A stretch of DNA of 64,000 bases, taken from positions 3,968,001-4,032,000 of the forward strand of contig NZ_LT629749.1 of the NCBI RefSeq assembly GCF_900105065.1, written 5' to 3'. Shown here piece after piece: positions 33,328 through 42,870 of the stretch (position 1 is the first letter of the stretch; every line of letters begins with the position of its first letter). The stretch is from Friedmanniella luteola (GTDB lineage Bacteria > Actinomycetota > Actinomycetes > Propionibacteriales > Propionibacteriaceae). The position numbers and the translations under genes are program-made. The notes under the pieces were generated by a model, which saw nothing but the letters and a program-made list of their open reading frames with translations, searched no databases and was not told where the DNA came from.

Positions 33328-35685
33328 GTGGGGCAGGTCGACGAGCTGGGCCCCCTGCTGCGCCGGCTGCGCCGGACCCGCGGCTGGACCCTGGAGGAGC
33401 TGGCCGAGCGGTCGGGCGTCAGCGACCGGGCCCTCAGCAACCTGGAGCGCGGCCGCAGCCTCGGCCCGCAGGCCCGCACGGTGGAGGCCCTGGCCGACGC
33501 CCTCCACCTGGGCGCCGAGGAGCGCGACCGCCTCAGCGCGGCGGCGGCCGCGGGGCGCCCACGGTCGGGTGCCGTCCCCGCGCCGCTGGACGGGCTGCCG
33601 CCGGACGTGCCCGACTTCACCGGCCGGGCCCGGGAGCTGGCGACGGTGGCCGCCCTGCTCGAGGGTCGCGACGACCTCGGCCACCCGCACGTCGTCGTGG
33701 TGTCCGGCACCGCCGGCCAGGGCAAGACCAGCTTCGCCGTGCACGCCGCGCACCGGCTGGCCGGCCGGTTCCCCGACGGGCGGTTGTTCCTCGGCCTCCG
33801 CGGGCTCGACCCCGACCCGGTCAGCCCGGAGCAGGCCCTCGTCCGTCTGCTGCGCGGCCTCGGCGTGCCGGAACGCCGCATCCCGGTCAGCGCGGAGGAG
33901 AAGGCGCAGCTGTTCCAGCGGACGGTCGCCGACCGGGCCGTCCTCCTCGTCCTCGACAACGCCGCCTACGAGGCGCAGGTGCGGGCCCTGCTGCCCACCT
34001 CGGGTGCCAGCTTCGCCCTGGTCACCAGCCGGCGGGCGTTGACGGGCGTCGAGCACGCGGAGCGGCTCGTCCTCGGCTCGCTGGAGCCGGTCGACGCCGG
34101 CGCGCTGCTGGCCGGCATCGCCGGTCCCCGGCCGGGGTCGGACGAGCTGGCCGCCCTGGCGGAGGTGGCCCGGCTCTGCGGCGGGATGCCGCTGGCGCTG
34201 CGGATCGCGGGGAACCGGCTGCGGAGCCGGCCCGGCTGGACGGCGGCGACCTTCGCCCGCCGGCTCGCCGACGAGGACTCCCGGCTGCAGCGGCTGACCG
34301 CGGGCGACCTGGGCGTCGAGGGCGCCTTCATGACCTCCTACGACCAGCTGTCACCGCAGGCCCGGCAGACGTTCCGGCTGCTGGCCCTCGTGCCCGGCCC
34401 CGACTTCTCGGCAGGCGTCGCCGCCGCCGTCACCGACCTGGACCTCGGCACGGTCGAGCCCGTCCTCGACGAGCTGCTGGAGCTGGGCCTGCTGCACCCG
34501 GTGGCGGCGGACCGGTACGGCTTCCACGACCTGCTGCACCTGTACGCCCGCGTCCGGCTGCAGGCCGAGACGTCCGCCGTCGAGCGGGCCGACGCCGGGA
34601 GCCGGCTCACCGCCTGGCTGCTCCGCACCGCCGTCGACGCAGGGCGCTGGTTCGAGCCGTCCTGGGCGGCCGCCCCACCCCGACCGGACCCCCGGGCCCC
34701 GCTCCCCGACGCCACCGCGGCGCAGGGCTGGCTGGAGTCCGAGGGCGTCAACTGGCTCCCGGCCCTGCGCACCGCGGCCGCGGCGGGCGACCACGCGCGG
34801 GTCGTCGAGGTCGCCGAGGCCATGCACTGGTTCTCCGACCGCTGGGTGTTCTGGGGGCACTGGGACGAGGTCTTCACCCTGTCGCTGGTCGCGGCCCGCG
34901 GCCTGGGCGACCCGCACCTGGAGGTCGTGCACCTGAACTACCTGGCCTGGGCGCAGTCGGTGTGCCTGGGCCGGCACGAGCTCAGCCTCACGACGTCGGC
35001 CGAGGCCGCGGCCCTGGCCCGGCGGACCGGCGACGACGGCCAGGCCGGCTGGGCCCTGACCTACGCCGCCTTCGCCGCGTCCCGGCTGGCGGACCCGGCC
35101 GCCGTGCTGGCCCGGGTGACCGAGGCCGGGCCGCTGTTCGCCGCAGCCGGGGACCGCGAGGGGGCCAGCCAGGCCCGGCTGCTGGCCGCCACCGCCCTGC
35201 TCGACCTCGGACGGCCCGCCGCCGCCGCGGCGGCGGCGCAGGAGCTGCTGGTCGCGCTGACCGATCCCGGGCAGGCGCCCGCGGACCCCGTGGCCACCTC
35301 CACCGCCGTCCAGGTGCACCGGCTGCTGGGCCGGCTGCACGAGCAGGCCGGCCGACCGGCGGTGGCGGCGGCCGCCTACCGCGCGGCGCTCGCCCAACCG
35401 GCGGACGCGATCAGCCGCTGGGTCGAGGGACTGCTGCGGCTGGCGCTCGGCCGGGTGCTGCCCGCCGCCGGTGACGTCGAGGGCGGCCGCTCCGAGCTGC
35501 TCCGGGCGCACGCCCTGTTCACCGACGTCGGCAGTCCCGAGCGGGTGGCCGAGGCCGAACGGCTGCTGGCCGACGAACCTGCTCCCCCGCCGCCGTCACC
35601 GGCCCGGCCCGTCGCCGGGTCGGCTCAGCTGGGCCAGACCGCTGTCAGCCCGCCGTCGACGGTCAGCGCCTGCCCGGTGACGTAG
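33328..35685 (+). CDS. HTH, NB-ARC (STAND) and TPR regulator
   Basis: A 785-residue STAND ATPase regulator. Residues about 8-70 form an XRE-type helix-turn-helix ([20 protein letters not shown]). The NB-ARC domain begins near 95 with Walker A GTAGQGKT (127-134), Walker B LLVLD (206-210) and the [10 protein letters not shown] motif. From about 420 onward are helical TPR-like repeats. Such proteins switch on transcription when a ligand or partner is sensed by the TPR region. The GTG at 33328 has GGAGG upstream; the long open frame before it is antisense to the HD gene. Its last 61 bases overlap the 3-prime end of the convergent dehydrogenase gene. Confidence 0.85.
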   Translation: MGQVDELGPLLRRLRRTRGWTLEELAERSGVSDRALSNLERGRSLGPQARTVEALADALHLGAEERDRLSAAAAAGRPRSGAVPAPLDGLPPDVPDFTGRARELATVAALLEGRDDLGHPHVVVVSGTAGQGKTSFAVHAAHRLAGRFPDGRLFLGLRGLDPDPVSPEQALVRLLRGLGVPERRIPVSAEEKAQLFQRTVADRAVLLVLDNAAYEAQVRALLPTSGASFALVTSRRALTGVEHAERLVLGSLEPVDAGALLAGIAGPRPGSDELAALAEVARLCGGMPLALRIAGNRLRSRPGWTAATFARRLADEDSRLQRLTAGDLGVEGAFMTSYDQLSPQARQTFRLLALVPGPDFSAGVAAAVTDLDLGTVEPVLDELLELGLLHPVAADRYGFHDLLHLYARVRLQAETSAVERADAGSRLTAWLLRTAVDAGRWFEPSWAAAPPRPDPRAPLPDATAAQGWLESEGVNWLPALRTAAAAGDHARVVEVAEAMHWFSDRWVFWGHWDEVFTLSLVAARGLGDPHLEVVHLNYLAWAQSVCLGRHELSLTTSAEAAALARRTGDDGQAGWALTYAAFAASRLADPAAVLARVTEAGPLFAAAGDREGASQARLLAATALLDLGRPAAAAAAAQELLVALTDPGQAPADPVATSTAVQVHRLLGRLHEQAGRPAVAAAAYRAALAQPADAISRWVEGLLRLALGRVLPAAGDVEGGRSELLRAHALFTDVGSPERVAEAERLLADEPAPPPPSPARPVAGSAQLGQTAVSPPSTVSACPVT

Positions 35686-36380
35686 CGGGCGGCGTCGGAG
35701 AGCAGGAACGTGACGACGTCCGCGACGTCGTCGGGCTGTCCGACCCGGCCGAGCGGGATGGCGCGGGCGGAGTCCACCAGCCCCTGCGCGCCGCCGGAGT
35801 TCACCGGGTCGAGGGACTGCGGCGACTCGATGACCCCCGGCAGCACCGCGTTCACCCGCACGCCGCGCGGGCCCAGCTCGAGGGCGGCGCTGCGCACGAA
35901 CCCGAGCAGCCCCGCCTTGGCGGCGGAGTAGGGTGTGTGGCCGGCCCAGCCCAGCGCCGCGCCCGCGATGCTGGAGACCACGACCACCGAACCTCCCGGG
36001 CCGAGCACCGGGACCGCCGCCCGGACGGTGCGCATCACGCCGGTGAGGTCGATGTCGAGGATCCGGTGCCAGTCCTCGTCGCTGACGTCGACGAGGGCCG
36101 CCCGCTTGAGGACGCCGGCGTTGGCCAGCACGCCGTCCAGGCCGCCGAGCTCCGCCACCGTCGCGCCGACCGCGGCGACCAGCTCGGCGCTGTCCCGGAC
36201 GTCGGCCGGGACGGCGAGCGCGCGGCCGCCGCCGGCCTCGATCTCGGCGACCACGGCCGCGGCGTCGTAGGGGTCGCCGGCGAAGGTGCCGACGGCGACG
36301 GCCCAGCCGGCCGCCGCGGCCCGGAGCGCGCTCGCCCGGCCGATCCCGCTGGCGCCGCCGGTGACGAGCAGCACGCTCAC
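35625..36380 (-). CDS. Short-chain dehydrogenase/reductase (operon gene 11)
   Basis: A 251-residue SDR with cofactor motif [11 protein letters not shown] motif (LANAGVL), catalytic Ser in SSIAG and Tyr-x3-Lys in YSAAKAG. The family oxidises or reduces an alcohol/ketone with NAD(P). The GTG at 36380 overlaps the upstream stop in GTGA. It is the last gene of the eleven-gene minus-strand operon that starts at 46249, and its end overlaps the STAND gene by 61 bases on the other strand. The substrate is unknown. Confidence 0.88.
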   Translation of the reverse strand: MSVLLVTGGASGIGRASALRAAAAGWAVAVGTFAGDPYDAAAVVAEIEAGGGRALAVPADVRDSAELVAAVGATVAELGGLDGVLANAGVLKRAALVDVSDEDWHRILDIDLTGVMRTVRAAVPVLGPGGSVVVVSSIAGAALGWAGHTPYSAAKAGLLGFVRSAALELGPRGVRVNAVLPGVIESPQSLDPVNSGGAQGLVDSARAIPLGRVGQPDDVADVVTFLLSDAARYVTGQALTVDGGLTAVWPS

Positions 36381-37144
36381 AGCATCACGTCCCCGCTGTT
36401 CGGACCGAGCGTCTGCCCGGTGTAGAGGTTGCCGCCCGGGACGCTGGCGAGCAGCACGGCGGTGGGCGCCACCTCGTCCGGTCGCCCCTGCCGCCCGAGG
36501 GGCAGCCCGGCCATCAGGCTCTGCGTCCACGCCGGGGACAGCGAGCCGCCACCCAGCGGCGTGTCGACGGGACCGGGGGCGATGCAGTTGGCCGTCACCC
36601 CGCTGCCCCCCAGCTCGCGGGCCAGGGACTTGGTGAACCCGATGACGCCGGCCTTGGCCGCCGCGTAGTGCGCCAGGCCCGCCCCGCCCCGCTGGCCCAC
36701 CTGGGAGGCGATGGTGATGACGCGGCCGAACCCGGCGTCGACCATCGGGCCGACGGCCTCCCGGCAGCAGAGGAAGACGCTGCGCAGGTTGACCGCGACC
36801 ATCTCGTCGAACAGCGCCGTCGGCATGGTGGCCACGGGGCTCTCGGTGAGGATGCCCGCGTTGTTGACCAGGGTGTCGACCGGACCCAGCGCGGCCCGGG
36901 CGTCCCCGAACATCCGGCGGACGTCGTCCTCGACGGCGACGTCGGCCCGGACGGCGACCACGTCCACGCCGTGCTCCGCGCAGCGGTCCCGCACGGCGTC
37001 CAGCCCCGGACCCTGGGCCCGGTCCACCAGGGCCAGCGACGCGCCCGCCTCGGCGAAGGCCAGCGCGACGGCGGCCCCGATGCCGCTCGCCGCGCCGGTG
37101 ACCAGCGCCGTCCGCCCTGCCAGGACAGGAGATCCCATGATCAT
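36377..37144 (-). CDS. Short-chain dehydrogenase/reductase (operon gene 10)
   Basis: A 255-residue SDR with [14 protein letters not shown], and an active site of [20 protein letters not shown] (Ser, Tyr, Lys). The ATG at 37144 follows the alcohol dehydrogenase stop by eight bases; an ATG two codons later is possible. The C-terminus [13 protein letters not shown] lacks the usual VDGG, having GPNSG in its place, as in some FabG-like carbonyl reductases. It is part of the transporter-dehydrogenase operon. Confidence 0.88.
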   Translation of the reverse strand: MIMGSPVLAGRTALVTGAASGIGAAVALAFAEAGASLALVDRAQGPGLDAVRDRCAEHGVDVVAVRADVAVEDDVRRMFGDARAALGPVDTLVNNAGILTESPVATMPTALFDEMVAVNLRSVFLCCREAVGPMVDAGFGRVITIASQVGQRGGAGLAHYAAAKAGVIGFTKSLARELGGSGVTANCIAPGPVDTPLGGGSLSPAWTQSLMAGLPLGRQGRPDEVAPTAVLLASVPGGNLYTGQTLGPNSGDVML

Positions 37145-37152
37145 CGGCCCGG

Positions 37153-38202
37153 TCAGGGCTGCAGCAGGACCTTGATCGCCCGGCGCTCGTCCATCGCCGT
37201 GTACCCGTCGGCCACCTCCGCCAGCGGCAGGGTCAGGTCGAACACCCGGCCCGGGTCGATGGCGCCGGACAGGACGTCGGGCAGCAGCTCCGGGATGTAG
37301 GCCCGCGCGGGAGCGACGCCGCCGGCGACGTTGATGTTGCCGCCGAACATCAGCCGGATGGGCAGCTCGGCACCGCCGCTGGGCACGCCGACGTAGCCGA
37401 CGTGCCCGCCCGGGCGGACCGAGCGCAGCGCCTGGTCCATCGACTCCTTGGTGCCGACGCACTCCAGCACGCAGTCGGGGCCGACGCCGTCGAAGAGGGC
37501 GTGGACGGCCTCGACGCCGGCGTCGCCGCGCTCCTCGAGGACGGTGTCCGCGCCGAACTCCCGGCCCAGGGCCTGCCGGTCGGGGTGCCGGCTGAACAGC
37601 ACGACACGCTCGGCCCCCAGTCGCTTGGCGGCCAGCACCCCGCACAGGCCGACGGCGCCGTCGCCGACCACGGCGACGGTCCTGCCGGGCCCGACGCCGG
37701 CGGAGACGGCGGCGTGGTGGCCGGTGCTCATGACGTCCGAGAGCGTCAGCAGCGAGGGGATCAGCGCGTCCGGCGGCATCTCGTCGGTGCCGACGAGGGT
37801 GCCGTCGGCCCAGGGCACCCGGATGCGGGCGCTCTGCCCGCCGGGCACGGCCAGCCCGTCCTGGTCGTCGGCGCCCCACGAGGCCCCGTGCAGGCAGGAG
37901 GTCTGGACGCCGTTGCGGCAGTTGACGCAGGTGCCGTCGCTGACGACGAACGGGGCGATGACGAACTGCCCGACGCGGAGGTCACGGACCTCGTCGCCGA
38001 CCTCCTCGACGACGCCGACGAACTCGTGGCCGATCGGGTGGGTCTTCTTGGTCTCCTGCACCCCCCGGTAGGGCCAGAGGTCGGAACCGCAGATGCAGGA
38101 GGCGACGACGCGGACGACGGCGTCGGTCGGCTTCTCGACGCGGGGGTCGGCGACCTCGGTGGCGCGGATGTCGCGGGGGCCGTGGATGAGCGTGGCGAGC
38201 AC
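37153..38202 (-). CDS. Zinc-dependent alcohol dehydrogenase family protein
   Basis: A 349-residue medium-chain dehydrogenase. The catalytic zinc site is [11 protein letters not shown] and HPIGHEFVG. The structural zinc loop [15 protein letters not shown] has three cysteines, with Asp where the first is usual. The Rossmann motif is [21 protein letters not shown]. It starts with GTG at 38202, 33 bases after the stop of the upstream SDR. Two SDR genes follow, so several oxidation steps on one carbon skeleton are likely. Confidence 0.9.
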   Translation of the reverse strand: MLATLIHGPRDIRATEVADPRVEKPTDAVVRVVASCICGSDLWPYRGVQETKKTHPIGHEFVGVVEEVGDEVRDLRVGQFVIAPFVVSDGTCVNCRNGVQTSCLHGASWGADDQDGLAVPGGQSARIRVPWADGTLVGTDEMPPDALIPSLLTLSDVMSTGHHAAVSAGVGPGRTVAVVGDGAVGLCGVLAAKRLGAERVVLFSRHPDRQALGREFGADTVLEERGDAGVEAVHALFDGVGPDCVLECVGTKESMDQALRSVRPGGHVGYVGVPSGGAELPIRLMFGGNINVAGGVAPARAYIPELLPDVLSGAIDPGRVFDLTLPLAEVADGYTAMDERRAIKVLLQP

Positions 38203-38235
38203 GGGGAACCGTCCTTCGGTGGGTCGGGCGAGCGG

Positions 38236-39048
38236 TCAGGGGTGGCGGAAGGTGGTCGTGCAGCCGCCGTCGACAGGGATGACCGCGCCGGTCATGAACG
38301 ACGACGCGTCCGAGACGAGGAAGGCCGCGACGCGGGCGATCTCCTCGGCCTGGGCCTGGCGTCCGATCGGCTGCAGCGCCGCCGCCGACTCCCGTCGCCG
38401 GTTGGCCTCCGCCGACCCCTCCGGGCCCAGGGACGCACGGTAGCCGCCCATGTCGGTGTCGACGTACCCGGGGCAGATGGCGTTGACGCGGACGCCCAGC
38501 GGGCTGTAGTCGACGGCCAGCTGGCGGGTCAGGTTGACCACGCCCCCCTTGGTCGCGCAGTAGGCCGGGGCCCCGGGCGCTCCGACGAGGCCGTAGGTCG
38601 AGGCGATGTTGACGACCCGGCCCCGCCCGGAGGCGAGCAGGTGCGGCATGGCCGCGCGCGTGCAGAGGAAGGGCCCGGTGAGGTTGACCGCGACCGTCCG
38701 CAGCCAGTCCTCGACGTCCGTCTCGTGCAGCAGGCCGGAGCCGCCCGAGATCCCCGCGTCGTTGACCAGGGTGTCGAGGGCGCCGAACCGCTGCAGGGTG
38801 GCGTCGACCGCCGCCGCGACCTGCCCGGGGTCGGAGACGTCGCAGCGGACGGCCAGCGCCTCGCCCCCGGCCGCGACGACCGCGTCGACGGATCCCGTGC
38901 CGTCCGCCACGTCGGCCACCACCACCCGGGCGCCGTCGGCGGCGAGGGCGAGGGCGATCGCCGCCCCGATGCCGCCCGCGGCGCCGGTGACCAGCGCGAC
39001 CCGGCCCTCCAGCCCCGTCGCGACCTCCCCGCCCTCCCGGTGCGTCAC
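38236..39048 (-). CDS. Short-chain dehydrogenase/reductase (operon gene 8)
   Basis: A 270-residue SDR: TGAAGGIG cofactor motif, NDAGIS (Asp in place of the second Asn of NNAG), active site SerTyrLys in ASTYGLVGAPGAPAYCATKG, and a C-terminal PVDGGCTTT. The GTG at 39048 overlaps the DppA stop in GTGA; an internal GTG eight codons later would also serve. It belongs to the long operon with the dipeptide-type ABC transporter. Confidence 0.88.
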   Translation of the reverse strand: MTHREGGEVATGLEGRVALVTGAAGGIGAAIALALAADGARVVVADVADGTGSVDAVVAAGGEALAVRCDVSDPGQVAAAVDATLQRFGALDTLVNDAGISGGSGLLHETDVEDWLRTVAVNLTGPFLCTRAAMPHLLASGRGRVVNIASTYGLVGAPGAPAYCATKGGVVNLTRQLAVDYSPLGVRVNAICPGYVDTDMGGYRASLGPEGSAEANRRRESAAALQPIGRQAQAEEIARVAAFLVSDASSFMTGAVIPVDGGCTTTFRHP

Positions 39049-39872
39049 GACTCGACGATCGAGCGGGTCAGCATGACGATGGTGACGAACGTCCGGAACA
39101 GCCGGACGGGGTCGTCGCCGGTGACCTGGACGGTGCGGGCGTCCACCCGCTCCACCCCGGCCACCCAGGTGGCCATCTCGGCGAAGTCGCCGTTCTGGAA
39201 CAGGATCTCCAGCGTGGCGGGCAGGGCGATCTGCGGCGGGACGGCATCGGCGAGACCGGCGATGGCCGCGGCGGCGGCGTCCCGGATCAGCGCCTTCGCC
39301 TCGGTCGGGTGCAGCGACTCGGCCGCGAACCGGGTCACGGAGTGCTTCACGACGGCGGTGTGCAGGCCGGGGCTGACCCGGGCGGCCTCCTCGGCCGTGG
39401 TGTCGTCGCCGGTGACCAGCACCACCGGCACCCCGTGGCCCTGGGCGACGAGGGCGTTGATGCCCGACTCCCCCACCTCCACCCCGTTCAGCAGCACGCG
39501 GGCGATGGCGCGCGGGTTGTAGGTGTGGGAGAGCGTCGAGGCCTCGCTGGCCATCGAGCCGTGGTAGCTGACGAAGAAGACGGCGTCGAAGCTCGCGTCG
39601 AGCCCCTGCATCATGTACAGCGGCTTGTGCCGTCCGGACAGGTAGCGGGCGTTGCCCAGCAGCTCGTCCGGCCGCAGGTTCTGCATCGTCGAGTGGGAGT
39701 CGTTGACCAGGAACTCGGTCGCCCCGGCCGAGAGCGCGCCCTCGATGGCCGCGTTGACCTCGTCCTGCAGCAGCCGCCGGTAGTACTGGTACTCGGGGCC
39801 GGGACCGAGGCACTGGCTCCAGTCGACGACACCGGCGGTGCCCTCCATGTCGGAGGACAAGAAGACCTTCAC
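39045..39872 (-). CDS. dppA: D-aminopeptidase DppA family (M55)
   Basis: A 275-residue zinc aminopeptidase of family M55. The metal ligands of the Bacillus subtilis enzyme are present at the same positions: Asp8 and Glu10 (SSDMEG), His60 (NDSHS) and His104 (SYHGS), with a glutamate in the VEVGESGIN segment. These enzymes release N-terminal D-amino acids from short peptides. The start is GTG at 39872, overlapping the upstream stop. In B. subtilis the homologue is also encoded with a dipeptide ABC transporter, as here. The gene symbol refers to the peptidase, not to the E. coli binding protein of the same name. Confidence 0.88.
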   Translation of the reverse strand: MKVFLSSDMEGTAGVVDWSQCLGPGPEYQYYRRLLQDEVNAAIEGALSAGATEFLVNDSHSTMQNLRPDELLGNARYLSGRHKPLYMMQGLDASFDAVFFVSYHGSMASEASTLSHTYNPRAIARVLLNGVEVGESGINALVAQGHGVPVVLVTGDDTTAEEAARVSPGLHTAVVKHSVTRFAAESLHPTEAKALIRDAAAAAIAGLADAVPPQIALPATLEILFQNGDFAEMATWVAGVERVDARTVQVTGDDPVRLFRTFVTIVMLTRSIVES

Positions 39873-40813
39873 AGCACGCTCCTCGGGTGGATCTCAGGTC
39901 CGCACGACCCGGTGGTCATGACGGCGTAGGTGGCCCCGGCCGAGCCGGCCGCGGCCCCGTGCCGGCCGTCGGGGGTGAGGGCCAGCACGCGCAGCTCGGC
40001 CCGGAAGGGGTCCGGCAGGGTGGCGGCGTCGGCCAGGGCCGCGCGGCAGGCCTGGGTGACGTCCGCGCCGCGGCCGAGGGCCTCGACGACGGTGCGGGCC
40101 GTCCCGGCGCGCAGGCTCAGCTCACCGCGGCCGGTGCAGGCCGCACCGCCGGATCGCAGGTCGCACCAGTTGCCGGCGCCGGGCAGGGCCGAGTCGCCGA
40201 CCCGGCCCGGGTACTTCCAGGGGTAGCCGCTGGTGGAGACGCCCACCACCAGCTCCCCGCTCGCGTCCAGCGCGAGGACGTTGATCGTGCCCCACGGGCC
40301 GTCGTGCGGGGCGAAGCGCTGCACCAGGTCCAGGGCGGCGAGCCGGTAGGCCTGGTCGCCCTCCTGCCCGGCGGTCCGCTCCCCCTCGACGTTCTGCTCG
40401 AGCTGCAGAGCCTCGCGGAAGAGCCGCCGGGACTCCTCCGTCAGCAGCTCGGCGGTCTCGAAGCCGCACTCGGCGGCGAAGGTCGCCGCCCCCTCGCCCA
40501 CCAGCAGGCAGTGCTGGGGCAGCCGCTCCATCACCGCGCGGGCGACCGAGATCGGGTGCGGGTAGTCCTGCAGGGCGGCGACGGCGCCGAACGCGCGGCT
40601 GGAACCGACCATCACCGAGGCGTCCAGCTCGACGACCCCGCGAGCGTTCGGCAGCCCGGCCGTCCCCACGTAGTGGTCGGCGAGGTTGTCCTCGCACGCC
40701 CGGAGGGCCACCTCGACGGCGTCGAGCGCCGACCCGCCGGCGCGGAGCACGTCCATGGCCGCGGGCAGGCCGATCTCGCTCCGCTCGGACCCGATGACGA
40801 CGGGGTCGGTCAC
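39869..40813 (-). CDS. Ntn-hydrolase: isoaspartyl peptidase / glycosylasparaginase family
   Basis: A 314-residue N-terminal-nucleophile amidohydrolase (family T2) that would self-cleave before Thr176 in DGPWGTINVLALD to expose the nucleophile. The substrate region TSGYPWKYPGRVGDS then PGAGNW is characteristic of N4-(beta-N-acetylglucosaminyl)-L-asparaginases. It hydrolyses a beta-aspartyl amide or peptide. The GTG at 40813 overlaps the ATPase stop, and its stop overlaps DppA. With DppA it supports a role in breaking down an unusual peptide or amide taken up by the operon's transporter. Confidence 0.88.
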   Translation of the reverse strand: MTDPVVIGSERSEIGLPAAMDVLRAGGSALDAVEVALRACEDNLADHYVGTAGLPNARGVVELDASVMVGSSRAFGAVAALQDYPHPISVARAVMERLPQHCLLVGEGAATFAAECGFETAELLTEESRRLFREALQLEQNVEGERTAGQEGDQAYRLAALDLVQRFAPHDGPWGTINVLALDASGELVVGVSTSGYPWKYPGRVGDSALPGAGNWCDLRSGGAACTGRGELSLRAGTARTVVEALGRGADVTQACRAALADAATLPDPFRAELRVLALTPDGRHGAAAGSAGATYAVMTTGSCGPEIHPRSVL

Positions 40814-41763
40814 CGCAGCCCCGCCTCGACGGCGGGGATCTGCTGGGTGGCCAGCCGGGGCACCGAGGACAGCAGCAGCTGGGTGTAGGGGTCGGCCGGG
40901 TGGGCGAACACGTCCGCGGTGGCGCCCTCCTCCACCACGACGCCGTCGTGCATGACGGCGACCCGGTCGCTGATCTGCCGGACCACGGCCATGTTGTGCG
41001 AGACGAAGAGCATGGACAGCCCGAGGGTCTCCTTCAGGTCCAGCAGCAGGTTGATGATGTTGGCCTGCACGGAGACGTCCAGCGCCGAGACGGGCTCGTC
41101 GGCGATCAGCACCTTCGGGTCCAGCGCCAGCGCGCGCGCGATCCCGATCCGCTGCCGCTGCCCGCCGGAGAACGAGCGGGGCAGCTGGTCGAGCGCCCGG
41201 GCGGGCAGGCCGACCAGGTCGACCAGCTCGCGGACCCGGGCGCCGACCTGGTCGCGGGGCACGACCCGGTGGTAGCGCAGCACCTCCGCCAGCGTCTGGC
41301 CGACGGTCATCCGCGGGTTCAGCGAGCTGTAGGGGTCCTGGAACACCATCTGCACCAGCCGCCGCTGCTCCCGGCTGGGTGCCCCGTGCAGCGGTTGACC
41401 GGCGTAGCGCACGGTGCCCGCCGTCGGCACGTAGAGCCCCGCCGCGCAGCGGCTCAACGTCGACTTGCCGCAGCCCGACTCCCCCACCAGGCCGACCGTC
41501 TCGCCGCGGTGGACGGCGAGGTCCACCCCGTCGACCGCCTTGACCACGGCCGGCGCCCCGCGGGTCAGCTTGGCCCACACCCCGCCGCGCCGGCTGAAGT
41601 GCTGGACCAGCCCCTCGACGGCCAGCAGCTCCTCGCCGGGCTCCGCGCCCTGCGACTCCGCGCCCCGGACCTGCCCCTCCGCGCCCTGAGCCCGTCCCGC
41701 CGCGCCCTGAGCCCGTCCCTCTGCGCCCTGAGCCTGTCGAAGGGCCCGCGTCGACGCGCTCAC
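40810..41763 (-). CDS. Dipeptide-type ABC transporter ATPase (DppF/OppF-like)
   Basis: A 317-residue ATPase with Walker [10 protein letters not shown], signature [15 protein letters not shown], Walker [13 protein letters not shown] and H-loop FVSHNM, then the C-terminal [13 protein letters not shown] typical of OppF-like subunits. The GTG at 41763 overlaps the upstream ATPase stop. Its first 40 residues are not conserved: they are a tandem 7-residue repeat of the RAQGAEG type encoded by a 21-base DNA repeat (41660-41745), inserted before the ATPase domain that starts near [11 protein letters not shown]. Confidence 0.93.
   Translation of the reverse strand: MSASTRALRQAQGAEGRAQGAAGRAQGAEGQVRGAESQGAEPGEELLAVEGLVQHFSRRGGVWAKLTRGAPAVVKAVDGVDLAVHRGETVGLVGESGCGKSTLSRCAAGLYVPTAGTVRYAGQPLHGAPSREQRRLVQMVFQDPYSSLNPRMTVGQTLAEVLRYHRVVPRDQVGARVRELVDLVGLPARALDQLPRSFSGGQRQRIGIARALALDPKVLIADEPVSALDVSVQANIINLLLDLKETLGLSMLFVSHNMAVVRQISDRVAVMHDGVVVEEGATADVFAHPADPYTQLLLSSVPRLATQQIPAVEAGLR
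41660..41745. repeat. 21-base tandem repeat inside an ATPase gene
   Basis: Four units start at 41660, 41681, 41702 and 41723, each beginning GCGCCC(T/C)G. The last unit ends with GCCCTGAGCCTGTCGAAGGG followed by C (41725-41745), a sequence resembling a dispersed repeat of actinobacterial genomes. Read on the minus strand it encodes repeats of R/Q-A-Q-G-A-E-G at the protein N-terminus. A related array lies at 48514-48557. Confidence 0.85.
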
Positions 41764-42866
41764 GCCCGCACCCCCTCGGCGGCGACCTCGCCGAGGACAC
41801 CGGGCCAGTCCTCGGCCTCGTCGGCCCGGCAGCAGGCGCTGTCGTGCCCGCTGCCGACCACCACCAGGGGTGGCGCGACGGTCGTGCACCGGTCCACCCG
41901 GGCGGGGCAGCGCGGCGCGAAGGAGCAGCCGACGATCTCCTGCAGCAGGTCCGGGGGCTGACCGGGGATGGTCAGCAGCCGGTGCACCGGCTGGTCCGGG
42001 TCGGGCACCGAGCGCAGCAGCGCCGCGGTGTAGGGGTGCCGCGGGGAGTCCAGCAGGACCGACGTCGCGCCGTGCTCCACGATCCGGCCGGCGTACATCA
42101 CGTTCAGCTCCTCGCAGGTGCCGCTCACCACGGCCAGGTCGTGGGTGACGAGCACGAGGCCGACGCCGCGCTCCCGCCGCAGCCCCTCGAGCACGCCCAG
42201 CACCTGCGCCTGGATGGTGACGTCGAGCGCCGTGGTGGGCTCGTCGGCCAGGATCAGCCCGGGCTCGGCCGACAGCGCGATGGCGATGCAGACGCGCTGC
42301 CGCATGCCGCCCGACAGCTCGTGCGGGAAGGCCCGGTAGCGGCTCTCGGGGTCACGGATGCCCACCTGGGACAGCAGGTCGACGGCCCGGGCGTGCGCCG
42401 TCGAGCGGCTCATCCCCAGCCGGCGGCGCGGCACCTCGGCCACCTGGTCGCCGACCCGCATCGTCGGGTTCAGCGCGGTGAGCGAGTCCTGGAAGATCAT
42501 CGCCATCACCGAGGACAGCCGTTCGCGCCGCTTGGCCGGGGCCAGCCCGGTGACGTCCACGCCGTCCACGACGATGCTGCCGCCGGTCACCCGGGCCGGG
42601 CTCGGCAGCAGGTCCATGGCCGCGCGCAGGGTGAGGCTCTTGCCCGACCCCGACTCCCCCACCAGGCCCACCGACCGGCCGGCCGTGGCCGTCAGGGACA
42701 CCTGCCGGACGGCGTGCAGCGTGCCGTCGGGCAGGGGGATCTCCACGTCGACGTCGTGCAGCTCCAGCAGCGGTCGGCCCGAGGCCGGCGTCGGTGCGCT
42801 CATGGTCGTCCACTCCCCCGACGGCGGGGCCGTCATCGTCCACTCCCCCGACGGCGGAGCCGTCAT
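41760..42866 (-). CDS. Dipeptide-type ABC transporter ATPase (DppD/OppD-like)
   Basis: A 368-residue ATPase with Walker A GESGSGKSLT, signature LSGGMRQRVCIAIAL, Walker B LILADEPTTALD, H-loop VTHDLAVV, and the C-terminal cysteine-rich oligopeptide-transporter domain (GCSFAPRCPARVDRC), which can hold an iron-sulfur cluster in this family. The ATG at 42866 overlaps the permease stop in ATGA. A 30-base tandem duplication at the 5-prime end creates two copies of MTAPPSGEWT, so in-frame ATGs at 42866, 42836 and 42803 all exist; the last one begins nearest the conserved domain. Confidence 0.93.
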   Translation of the reverse strand: MTAPPSGEWTMTAPPSGEWTTMSAPTPASGRPLLELHDVDVEIPLPDGTLHAVRQVSLTATAGRSVGLVGESGSGKSLTLRAAMDLLPSPARVTGGSIVVDGVDVTGLAPAKRRERLSSVMAMIFQDSLTALNPTMRVGDQVAEVPRRRLGMSRSTAHARAVDLLSQVGIRDPESRYRAFPHELSGGMRQRVCIAIALSAEPGLILADEPTTALDVTIQAQVLGVLEGLRRERGVGLVLVTHDLAVVSGTCEELNVMYAGRIVEHGATSVLLDSPRHPYTAALLRSVPDPDQPVHRLLTIPGQPPDLLQEIVGCSFAPRCPARVDRCTTVAPPLVVVGSGHDSACCRADEAEDWPGVLGEVAAEGVRA

Positions 42867-42870
42867 CGTC
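42811..42870. repeat. 30-base tandem duplication at a gene start
   Basis: Bases 42811-42840 and 42841-42870 differ at a single position (G versus A at 42828/42858). The unit begins CACTCCCCCGACGGCGG and ends GTCATCGTC. It spans the permease stop and duplicates the start codon region of the downstream ATPase gene, encoding MTAPPSGEWT twice. Confidence 0.9.
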
